This document shows positions 12,967 through 21,700 of a DNA stretch of 64,000 nt, one piece after another. Under the pieces are notes generated by a model. The model searched no databases, was not told where the DNA came from, and was given only the letters and a program-made list of their open reading frames with translations. Both the position numbers and the translations under genes were made by a program. Each line of letters begins with the position of its first letter. Position 1 is the first letter of the stretch. The stretch covers positions 44,517,837 to 44,581,836 of the forward strand of contig CM068830.1 in the NCBI GenBank assembly GCA_028554795.2, read 5' to 3'. The stretch is from Sinohyriopsis cumingii (taxonomy: Eukaryota > Mollusca > Bivalvia > Unionida > Unionidae).

Positions 12967-13180
12967 GGACACACGGTACTAATTATATGAAAAAAAGATG
13001 GGAACCAGCCTGGAAATGGGTGAACGGAAAATAGAGTGTATATGGGTTTGTCTGGCCTGGATTGGTTAATAATACAAGCTATGTTTTAGGATAAAGAATC
13101 TTTTGAGAGATTATCCAAGCTGTAACTGAAAAATATAGAGACTGTTTTATTGATGGAATTTCAGTCCTTTTACTATAGGA
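12967..13180. repeat. Dispersed repeat, copy 2
   Basis: Direct copy of 11372-11580 with scattered substitutions; followed at 13200-13262 by a single diverged unit of the ~99-bp tandem repeat. Confidence 0.8.
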
Positions 13181-13561
13181 ACTGAATTATTACCGCGCGT
13201 CCGTGAGGAGCATGAGCAAACGAGGCATAGCAACAACGTGATAGCAACATAATGAATACAGATAACACCTATTACATCAACAAATCAGATTAACAAATAC
13301 TGATACAAATCACCGATACTCTTACGGCGTGTATCCAACAATGATTAGATCGCCAGCTCACCATGATTGCAGAGATGTCAATACTGAGTTTCCCAATCGA
13401 TTCACAAAACAGATAACCGATGACTTCATTACTCATGAGAATAATCTAGAGTCAACATAGTTTCTCCATAAAATCGATCAACACAGGTGGTGGTGGTGGT
13501 GGGGGGGGGGGGGAGAGAGAGAACACATATATTGTCCTAATATCCATTTGATTATGTAACA

Positions 13562-13890
13562 GGACCGCTCCTGTGGCCTAAGTGGTTAAAGCGACAGCCT
13601 CGGATGCGGGTTGTCGAGGGTTTGAACCCCAGCCGCGTCATAGCAAAGACTTACAAAAATGGTACAAGCAGCGGCCTCGGCTGGCGTTCAGCATTAAGAG
13701 GTTAATGTTATGACTGGTCGGCCTGGTGTCAGGATAATGTGACTGGGTGTGACATGATGCTACATATCTGCAGCATGATGCCCCAGTGCTAGACATCACT
13801 ATAAACTTCCTTACTGCAGACATTGTAACAATATGACTGAAAGTTTGTTAAAGTTGCGTTAAAATCCAAATCTCTCTCTCTCGCTCAGAA
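13562..13890 (+). mobile_element. SINE family A copy, full length
   Basis: Head GACCGCTCCTGTGGCCTAAG, box B-like region near 13620, body with GGTTAATGTTATGACTGGTCGG and CCCCAGTGCTAGACATCACT, then GTTAAAATCCAAATC and a (TC)n tail. Confidence 0.85.
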
Positions 13891-14906
13891 TTGGGATTTA
13901 AAAACAAAACACACATTGCATATAATTATCAGCGTTTGTGTCGTTTTTTTAAAATCCTAATTCTGAAATTTTTCAAGAACATAATGACATCAAATTATGA
14001 TCCGCCGAGATATCAAATACTAAAACTATCTGAACAACAAATGAAATGAAGCATTCACAGCAGTTTCTTGAACAAATGTGGTTAGAAGTGGATCGTGTTA
14101 TCAGGTTTAAAACTGAAAATGAAAATCTACATAGGATGCCGAAATGAAGAATTTCAAAGTTATATCGACAGTTTTTACATAATTTCACGCGGAACATATG
14201 TGATTCATTAGTGGAAGAACAACAAAAAAGATCACTAAACGTAGGACAACAGATGGAAAATGTAAGGGATGAATTGAAGAAGAAACTAGATGGGCAAAGT
14301 CTTTTCAATTTCGATCAAGAAGTATATCAGAAAAAAAATCAACGAAAAATAATATACTTCTTAAGCAGACTGAAAAACTTTAAAAAATTTACGAAAGAGT
14401 AAAGAAGAAAAAAGTCAACAAGTTGAACAAAACTTGAGAACATCATATGATCCATAAAGAACCGGAAAAGCAGCAGCAGCAGAAAAGCAGCAAATTATCT
14501 CAACAACAGTTTAAGGAACGACATGAAAGAAGTATTCGAAACCTAAAGAAACTACAGAAAGGAACAGGAATACACAATTAACACCTCCTAGAACACCAGT
14601 AAACCAAAGAGTCAACATAAATAGGAATTTTGTAAATTCAAATAAGGATCAACATAATAAACAACAGCGAAAAAACTTAACTCCTCTGGACACATAAAGA
14701 AGACATGCGCAGAAGCCGTAAAACGGGTGGAGGGGATCAGAAACAGTGACCATGAGAAAGACATTGATAAACCTGGTCAAGATTTTACAAGGACTAATAC
14801 AGATGACATCACAAGACGAAATAATAGGAGATTCCATAGATTCAAAAGTAGAAGAGAGTGGAAAAAAGAATAAAAAGCGAAGAAAACAAATTAAGGCAAA
14901 GAAACA
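13891..14906. other. Purine-rich region, possible 5' part of the Penelope-like element
   Basis: Open frames such as 14211-14402 are rich in Lys/Gln (MEEQQKRS) and coiled-coil-like, and the stretch up to 14900 continues with CAGCAG and Lys-rich frames on the plus strand. It may be the decayed upstream half of the ORF at 14907, but no domain confirms this. Confidence 0.3.
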
Positions 14907-16170
14907 TTGTTAAACCTCTCACGTGGAAGATTAACTGATAATGACTATATACTGTTAAGCAAAGGGCTAAAATTTTGTCCCAGACCAAAATGTCACAATA
15001 AAATTAAATTAGCTGAAAAAATGTTCAATTTTTCTAGACACGCAAAATTACATAATTTTTCATATGATAAAGCATACAACAATTCAGAGAGTAAATCGAA
15101 TTCTTTTCATTCTAAAAAAATGGGTTATTTTAACACAATTAAATCATCTTTTACACCACCTAGTGGACGTGATTCATATTTAGATTTTTATATTGACGCG
15201 ATCACAACAGTGATATTACATGGGAATCATCAAAAGCGATATTATTGTAAAATTTCTGAGGACGAAATTAAGTCTTTATATAATCTAATGAATGACGACA
15301 GTATAGTGATTAAAAATGCTGATAAATCAAACATTATCATTATGAATCGAGAAGATTATGTTAAAGAAGTTGAATGTCAATTAAATGAAAAATGCTACAA
15401 TAGAAATTAAATCGAAAATTGTAACATGCATTAATAAGATCGTTAAAAACAATAATTCCGTATATGAGGAATTTGATACTTTCCATCTTAACATACGTAC
15501 ACGTTAATTCTACATATTACCCAAAAGTCATAAAAATCCTGACCATAATTTACCTTTAAATTATCCAGGACGGCCCATTATATCAGGTTATAATTCATAT
15601 ACTGAAAACCTATCCAAGTTTACTGATAGTGTTTTACAACCTTTAATGAAATCACTTCCTTCATACATTAAAGATACTACTGATTTCATTAAAAAGTTGA
15701 AGTCTATTCCACAGCTATCTGAATCATAAGATGTAACATCACTATATACCAACATTCAGCATGCAGATGATATTGAAACGTGTAAATATGTTCTTGATAA
15801 CAATCCAAATAATAGCACAATATCTAGTGAAGATATTTATTTGTAAAATAAAAAAAGAATTATCTTCGAAAAAATTATTTTTAATTTAATAATACAAATT
15901 ACATCCAAATAATGGGTAGAGCAGTGGGTAGCCCCATGATTCCTTCATACGCTTCCCTTTTCATGGGTAAATTAGGAAAATATTTTCTTCAAAACGAAAC
16001 GTTTAATCCATCTGTTTGGTTTAGATTTCTAGATGACATATTTATGATCTGGAACCATTGAACTGAAGAACTGAAAATATTCATTGATCGCATAAATCAT
16101 TTTCACCCGACGATTAAATTTACTTATACTGCATCTGGTACGCATGTTTCATATTTTTCTTTTAAATTGA
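14907..16170 (+). pseudogene. Penelope-like element reverse transcriptase, decayed
   Basis: The first frame (14907-15410) reads LNLSRGRLTD, LSKGLKFCPRPKC, NADKSNIIIMNREDYVKEVE, the usual N-terminal part of Penelope-like ORFs. After its stop the homology goes on in other frames: YILPKSHKNP, PGRPIISGYNSYTE, LPSYIKDTTDFIKKL, DVTSLYTNI, and FRFLDDIFMIWN (about 16018-16056), which carries the catalytic DD pair. Stops at 15408, near 15730 and 15844 and frame changes show it is inactive. The GIY-YIG endonuclease end was not found. The Polinton inserted about 340 bp downstream. Confidence 0.8.
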
Positions 16171-16234
16171 TAAACTGTATATCCTTTATAACAATATTTA
16201 TGAGTATGACTGTCCGTCTCTATTTTTTATATAT

Positions 16235-16237
<3 letters not shown>

Positions 16238-16311
<74 letters not shown>
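16238..16311. repeat. (TC)n(AC)n compound microsatellite
   Basis: CT/TC dinucleotides to about 16275, then CA dinucleotides. Confidence 0.95.
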
Positions 16312-16313
<2 letters not shown>

Positions 16314-16504
16314 TTATGTAACATCGGTCTTTTTGAACGTATTATCTTACCTTAGCTCTCAGAAAATGTTTGTTTCATTTATGTCCAAACATTCAAGTAT
16401 ACTGAAATCTTACATAGCATCTTCATTCATTCCTGGTTAAAGTTGTTGGTAGGGCATATCAAAACAACAGAAAAATCTCCAACACGCTTTCCATACCTTA
16501 ATGC

Positions 16505-16510
16505 CTGGCT
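16505..16510. repeat. Target site duplication, left
   Basis: CTGGCT, identical to 36281-36286 just outside the other terminus. Confidence 0.93.
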
Positions 16511-16833
16511 AGTAGTGAATGGGGGCACCCTACGGACAATGGGAATTAGCATTAAAAAACCCCTTGGGCAAATCTACGGACAATGGAAATTTAACATGGA
16601 GAAAAATCGTGGGCAAATCTACGGACAAGGGGAATTAACATGGGAATAAATCGTGGGCCACTCTACGGACAAGGGGAATTTAACATGGTGATAAATCGTG
16701 GGTCACTCTACGGACAAGGGGAATTTAACATGGGATTTTTTTTAAAAAATTTTTTTAAAAAAAGGGGTAGGCAATTCAAAGACTATCTCTTTTCGAGAAA
16801 TATGGCTGGCCCTGAAAAGGGCCTTTGGGTTTT
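16511..16833 (+). repeat. Polinton left terminal inverted repeat
   Basis: Matches the reverse complement of 35958-36280 over 323 bp with about two substitutions seen (at 16809-16810 area and near 16788). The outer part consists of five ~44-45-bp subrepeats each starting ACGGACAA (16532, 16576, 16621, 16665, 16710), then A/T homopolymer blocks, then a histone-type stem-loop on the minus strand. TIR ends are where protein-primed replication would start; no terminal-protein site can be assigned from sequence. Confidence 0.95.
16808..16823 (-). terminator. Histone-type 3' stem-loop in left TIR
   Basis: Minus strand reads AACCCAAA, GGCCCTTTTCAGGGCC (6-bp stem, TTTC loop), AGCCA, then TTTCTCGAAAAGAGA as a possible purine-rich histone downstream element. 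It lies 25 nt after the stop of the minus-strand gene. Confidence 0.85.
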
Positions 16834-16848
16834 ATGTTAATGTATTCA

Positions 16849-17082
16849 TTAACATAAATGGCACCGCATTGGTCTTCTTCTTGTCCTTAGGCTGCGTCTT
16901 ACTGTTGGTCCGTACATCAGCACTCTTTTCAGGCATCCTTGTCTTTCGACGTAGATCCTACGTATCCACAGGCTGGTGTTTGTCCTGTGGACAACGGTCC
17001 ACTTCGATCGGACATACATGAGCAAGTCTGTCCGAAACATCATGGAAGACACAAGGGTGGATGACTCAACTGTAGTCCACAT
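16849..17082 (-). CDS. Small basic protein gene at left terminus (77 aa), unknown
   Basis: Not recognised. ATG at 17082, stop at 16849. The product is Arg-rich in its C-terminal half (RRSLRTRRRPMRC). What supports a real gene is the context: a minus-strand TATAAATA at 17127-17134 about 45-55 nt upstream, and a perfect histone-type stem-loop on the same strand beginning 25 nt after the stop (16823 down to 16808, inside the TIR). This is the same architecture as the other four terminal genes. Without those signals the ORF would be too short to call, and the overlapping plus-strand frame (16976-17161) has no such support. Confidence 0.5.
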   Translation of the reverse strand: MWTTVESSTLVSSMMFRTDLLMYVRSKWTVVHRTNTSLWIRRIYVERQGCLKRVLMYGPTVRRSLRTRRRPMRCHLC

Positions 17083-17126
17083 CTTGAAGCGACGAGAACA
17101 GGTGAATCAATGCATTGAACGGCGCT

Positions 17127-17134
17127 TATTTATA
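17127..17134 (-). promoter_or_regulatory. TATA box for the left minus-strand gene
   Basis: TATAAATA on the minus strand, 45-52 nt before the ATG at 17082. Confidence 0.55.
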
Positions 17135-17232
17135 GGCGGAGGAAGGATTGAAACGGATTGAGTTCATTTACCAATCCGAACACGCGTTACAGAATTCAGT
17201 CAGCTCGCATCCAATCCGAAGAGAGCAGTCTG

Positions 17233-17240
17233 TGACGTCA
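17233..17240. promoter_or_regulatory. Palindromic CRE/ATF-like site TGACGTCA
   Basis: Perfect 8-bp CREB/ATF consensus, ~60-70 nt upstream of the ATG at 17302 and just before a weak TATA-like AATATAGAT (17249-17257). Function is inferred from position only. Confidence 0.4.
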
Positions 17241-17301
17241 CGTAGTCAATATAGATTCGCTAGCGCTTGTGTGCAGTCAATCTATGCGACAGTGATTCAA
17301 C

Positions 17302-17883
17302 ATGACGGAAACTCAGAAAACGATCCAGTGGGGTGCACCAGCAGGGGAGACTGCCCAAGGGAACCCGGACTTACTTTCAGAAGAGGTGAATTGGGATTTT
17401 GTGGATTTTCTCTCCTCGCAAGAATTTGTTCCGGAACCTTCGTTACTTTCTTCATTACCGCAAGTGGAGAATTTTAGACAGAGACAGAAAGAAGAATTGG
17501 AGAAATTTATACAACGACAAAAGGAAGCGGAACAGGCTTTTCTCCTACAGCAACAGCAACAAGAAGAAGAGGTAAGAAAAAAACAACAGCAACAACAGCA
17601 AGAAGAAGTAGCAGCAAAGAAACAAGAGGGTGAAAATCAAACGGTCACGGTACTGTTGGACATTTTAGCGGAGTTAAGAAGTCTGAAACAAATGTATCAG
17701 ACTTCTTTATCACGACCGAAGAGAATACGACCTTCCCGAGCCAAACATGTCAACCCTGTGACTAAGCCTACCGTACCACCCTTAGTGATTTCAACCCAAT
17801 CATTATCATCATCAACATTACGCAGTCCAGAAGTAGGCCTTGGCCGTGGCAAAGGCTTAAGGCAGTTAAAATTGATTGCTTAA
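17302..17883 (+). CDS. Gln/Glu-rich coiled-coil protein (193 aa), unknown
   Basis: Not recognised. Residues ~1-50 are acidic (VNWDFVDFLSSQEF); residues ~55-115 are a long charged heptad-rich segment with Gln runs that should form a coiled coil; a short hydrophobic-heptad stretch follows (TVLLDILAELRSLKQMY, ~120); the last ~50 residues are basic and Ser/Pro-rich. ATG chosen because it is the first in frame after the TATA-like/CRE region. The stop is followed after 27 nt by a perfect histone-type stem-loop. Shares architecture, not clear sequence identity, with the three right-end genes. An oligomeric accessory or virion factor is possible, but no function is assigned. Confidence 0.8.
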   Translation: MTETQKTIQWGAPAGETAQGNPDLLSEEVNWDFVDFLSSQEFVPEPSLLSSLPQVENFRQRQKEELEKFIQRQKEAEQAFLLQQQQQEEEVRKKQQQQQQEEVAAKKQEGENQTVTVLLDILAELRSLKQMYQTSLSRPKRIRPSRAKHVNPVTKPTVPPLVISTQSLSSSTLRSPEVGLGRGKGLRQLKLIA

Positions 17884-17910
17884 ACTCACCCCTACACCAT
17901 GAAGAAAAAA

Positions 17911-17926
17911 GGCCCTTTTCAGGGCC
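17911..17926 (+). terminator. Histone-type 3' stem-loop after the 193-aa gene
   Basis: AAAAAA then GGCCCTTTTCAGGGCC then ACCCA: six-base stem, TTTC loop and both flanks agree with the metazoan histone mRNA 3' end. A purine-rich CGAAAAGAAATA follows at 17939-17950, where a histone downstream element would lie. Confidence 0.9.
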
Positions 17927-17950
17927 ACCCACATTTCTCGAAAAGAAATA

Positions 17951-18183
17951 CAATTTCAATTTGCCAATAACTCAAAAAAAAAACAAAAACTCACCCATGT
18001 TACCCTTTTAGTACGTGTCTGTGTATGAGTGCGTGAGTGTAGCTTCTTATTTTAAAATCACAACTCAAAGACACTTACCTTATATCATTCATTTATTCTT
18101 TTCTCCATTTTTTACAATCCAATTCACAATTTATAACACAACACTTTAATAAAAAGTTCATTAATTTCTTCTTTTCTCCTTTT
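17951..18183. other. Convergent intergenic region
   Basis: Lies between the 3' ends of the 193-aa gene (plus) and the zinc-knuckle gene (minus). TTTATT at 18092-18097 is an AATAAA signal on the minus strand, suitable for the zinc-knuckle gene. Confidence 0.5.
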
Positions 18184-18654
18184 TTAGTCTCTCTGTTTTT
18201 TGAATTTCTTCACCGTCACACTCTTTTCCTCTTCTTCCTCCTCGCTTTCTTCCCTTCTTCTTTTTTTCTCCTGTTTCTTTTTCTTCACCTGTCTTCTTTC
18301 TTCCTCAGAAGAATCCCTCTCTTCCTCTGAAGAATCCCTCTCTTCTTCTGAAGAATTCCTCTTTTCTTCTGACTCCTCTTGTTTCTTTTTTGGGCAATCT
18401 GGAGACCAATGTCCTTTTTCTTTACAATAATAACAGGTATCTTGACTTTTGTCTTTTTTATCCCCTGTTTTTTTTCTTTTTTGACGGTCTGGACACTCTG
18501 AAGACCAATGCCCTTTCTTCTGACAGATATAGCAAGTATCTTGACTTTTATCTCTAAAGGAAGGAGAGTAGTCCGTAGGCTGGTCTGAAGAGAATTTTCT
18601 AATGACCCCTCGCAAAGCTCTGACGAAACGTTCCATCTGGTCAGTCTCTTCCAT
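18184..18654 (-). CDS. Two-CCHC zinc-knuckle protein with acidic Ser/Glu tail
   Basis: From the ATG at 18654 (156 aa). Two CCHC zinc knuckles of the retroviral nucleocapsid/CNBP type: CYICQKKGHWSSEC and CYYCKEKGHWSPDC, separated by a Lys-rich linker, each fitting C-x2-C-x4-H-x4-C. After them come repeated SSEEERD units and a Lys/Arg-rich end with KKRRREESEEEEEEK. Such knuckles bind single-stranded nucleic acid, so a single-strand DNA or RNA binding role in replication or packaging is plausible. A further 16 codons are open upstream but start with GTG, so 18654 is preferred; a minus-strand TATATAAAA lies at 18709-18717, 55 nt upstream. The gene is divergent from polymerase, sharing a ~134-bp promoter region. 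Zinc knuckles are not a standard Polinton core gene. Confidence 0.85.
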   Translation of the reverse strand: MEETDQMERFVRALRGVIRKFSSDQPTDYSPSFRDKSQDTCYICQKKGHWSSECPDRQKRKKTGDKKDKSQDTCYYCKEKGHWSPDCPKKKQEESEEKRNSSEEERDSSEEERDSSEEERRQVKKKKQEKKRRREESEEEEEEKSVTVKKFKKQRD

Positions 18655-18708
18655 CGTTGTGCTCGACTTGAGAGTGAAATGAATAGTGAAAGGACAAGAC
18701 ACACACCC

Positions 18709-18717
18709 TTTTATATA
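18709..18717 (-). promoter_or_regulatory. TATA box of zinc-knuckle gene
   Basis: TATATAAAA on the minus strand, 55 nt upstream of the ATG at 18654; half of a bidirectional promoter with 18735-18741. Confidence 0.7.
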
Positions 18718-18734
18718 CGCTGGTCTGCTATGAC

Positions 18735-18741
18735 TATAAAG
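18735..18741 (+). promoter_or_regulatory. TATA box of polymerase gene
   Basis: TATAAAG, 48-54 nt upstream of the polymerase ATG at 18789. Confidence 0.7.
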
Positions 18742-18788
18742 TAGTTTATGGTGTTTGAATTTGAGTCATTTGACTTTTTGCTTTCAAG

Positions 18789-21700
18789 ATGAAACGATCC
18801 CATTCATTCGAGAAGAAAGAAGAAGAAAGTAAGAGGCAGAAACGTGATCTATCGCCTCGTACCAGGGCTGAAATCTTGGCACAAATTCATGCCAGTGATT
18901 TTGAAGAGGACATGAGTGAACCAGAATCCGAACCCTCTAAACCAAGTTCACCACCCTTAGTCAACCCTGAAAAGTACTATTCCATTCGAGAGACCGAAAA
19001 GCGCTCCTCTAGAAAATTTAGAACCACGGCTTACAAATACACGGTGAAGTTTAAAGATTTCAAGGCTGAAGTGCCGTTAGAGAAAGCAGAAGTGTTCATC
19101 ACCGAGGTGTGGGATTCTTTGCTCACTGCACTCAAGCGACAATGTCAACCCAAAGAAGACGATCGCTTGAGACTTTCCATACAACACGACGGTTTGAAAT
19201 CCCCTGTTTGGATCGAGTTTAGCACCCCTGCAGAATTAACTGCTTCCAAAGTCATGGACAAGATTCAACACGTACAACAATCTAATGATCAGTTTGACAT
19301 CACCGATGGTAAAGCCACACTGGACATGACCCACGTCTCTCCTCCTCAAGGGACAGGACGCAAAAAGATGTTATTGGTGGACTACCTTCGCAACACCAAA
19401 ACAAGTCTCGTCCGAATTGACAACCTTCATGACCAGATGTGCTTAGCCCGTGCCATCGTGGTGGGACGAACCTATGCCAACAAGAACGACACGGTAGAAT
19501 GGAAAAGAACCTGGGACACTATTCAACGTTCCGACCGAGCCAAACAACGAAATGAAGCAGAACTCCTGTTACAACAAGCCGGACTGCCCAAAGACACACC
19601 CTGCGGCATTCCTGAGATGCAAAAATTGCAAGATGTCCTAGCTCCACGATACACCTTGAAAGTGCACCCTCAAGAAGTGCGCGGACCTCTATTGTTTCGA
19701 GGGCAAGACTTTAAGGACGGAAAATACATTCATGTCTATTATCACGATGACCATTTCGATACGATTACCACTATCACTGGATTCCTGGGATACAGTTATT
19801 ACTGTGAGAAATGTGACCATGGTTATAACAATCGAGAGCAACACAAGCATTGTGGATCGAAATGCACAGGATGTTTGGCCTCTTCACCCTGTCTGAGCGA
19901 AGGACCAGTGCCTTGTTCCACTTGTCTGCGCACGTTTGTCAGCCCTACCTGTTACCAACAACATTTGAAGACGCAAGGTTCACAGAAGAAATGCGCTTGT
20001 CAACTGCTGAGATTGTGCCCCGCGTGTGGACAAGGCATACGTACCAATAGTGTCAAGGCACACGTATGTTCAGGAAAGAAAAAATGTCTCATTTGTCACC
20101 ACATCGTGGACTTGGAACACCAATGTTACGTGCAAAAGTACCAACCCCCACCAGAGAAAGAGGACGGTCACAAGAAGAAAGGCAATTTCATCTTTTTCGA
20201 TTTCGAATGCATGCAAGAGACTGGCATTCACATTCCTAATTTCTGCGTGGCTCATCGAGCGTGCGAGAAGTGTATTCAAGAACCTATCTTCAGTTATTGC
20301 CCTCACTGCAGCAAAATTCCTGGAGGGCGTGAAAAAATCTTTCGGGGACCGAACACGTTAGCCGATTTTGCCCAATGGGTCTTAGACCCCGTCGAAAAGA
20401 CGTGGAGCCAAGAGGACGTCGAACGTTACGGAGATTGTCATCGTCATGCCACGGTGATGGCTCACAATTTCTCCGGATACGATGGACAGTTTCTTCTCAG
20501 ATACTATACGGAACAAGGCACCGAGCGTCCTAAAGTGACTTTGAACGGAGCCAAAATCATTTTCATGCAAGTGGGACAAGTGCAGTTTAAAGATTCGATG
20601 AGCTATTTGGCCATGCCTTTGAGTCGAATGCCTAAAACGTTTGGAATGACAGAAATGGCTAAAGGGTACTTTCCACACTTTTTCAATACGGAAGCCAATC
20701 AACACGCCGTTCTACCCCATTTACCAGAGGCTCACTATTACGACCCCGACAACATGCGTACCGAACAACGAGAAGCTTTCTACGCTTGGTACCAGGCTCA
20801 CGCCTCGGACCCTTTCGACTTTCAGGAAGAAATGCTAAAGTATTGTCGTTCCGACGTGGACATTTTACGGCGTTGCTGTGGAAAATTTCGAGAACTGTTC
20901 ATGGAACACGGAGGGGTCGATCCTTTGAAAGAAGCTTGCACCATTGCCAAAGCGTGTTCCTTAGTGTATCGACAACGATTCATGCCTGAAAACACCGTGG
21001 CTGTCATCAGCCCTCAAACGACCCACTTTGTCAAACGTCAATACTCTGTCAAAGCCCTACGTTGGTTACATTACTTGTGCGACAAGGAAGACAAGTGGAT
21101 TCAGCATGCCCGCAACGGAGGAGGCGAAAAGACCATCGGAACGTATTCGGTAGATGGCTGGGACTTAGAAAACCCCAAGATCGTGTACGAGTTTAACGGT
21201 TGTTTATTTCACGGATGTCCCGTCTGTTACCCTGACCGTGGCACTAAAAATCAGTTTTTGCAACGAACCATGGAAGACTTGTACCAGGACACTTGTCAGC
21301 GACGCCTAAAGTTAGAACAGCAAGGATACCAAGTGGTGGAAATGTGGGAACACGAGTACGATCACCGTATGAAAACTGATCCCGAGTTTAAACGCCTCGT
21401 GGAAAGTTACCAGTTCATGGACCCGCTGAACCCGAGGGATAGTTTGTACGGAGGAAGGACCAATGCCACCTGTTTGCTGTACCAAGCCGACGAAGAGAAA
21501 GGAGAAGAAATCAAATACTTGGACGTGTGTTCGCTGTATCCCTACGTGTGCAAATATTGTCGCTTTCCTGTAGGGCACCCGCAATTGCTGACTGAACACA
21601 TCGACCTAAAAAACATTCGACAATACGAAGGCTTGATCAAGTGCAAAGTTTTGCCTCCCACGAACCTATACCATCCCGTCTTACCTCACCATTGTCAAGG

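Noticed and set aside
16976-17161. Plus-strand 61-aa frame at the left end
   Set aside because: Complementary to the 77-aa minus-strand ORF, which has a matching TATA box and 3' stem-loop; the plus frame has neither.
18285-18704. 139-aa minus-strand frame overlapping the zinc-knuckle gene
   Set aside because: Lacks the CCHC motifs, lies in a shifted frame of the same repeats, and has no separate promoter evidence.
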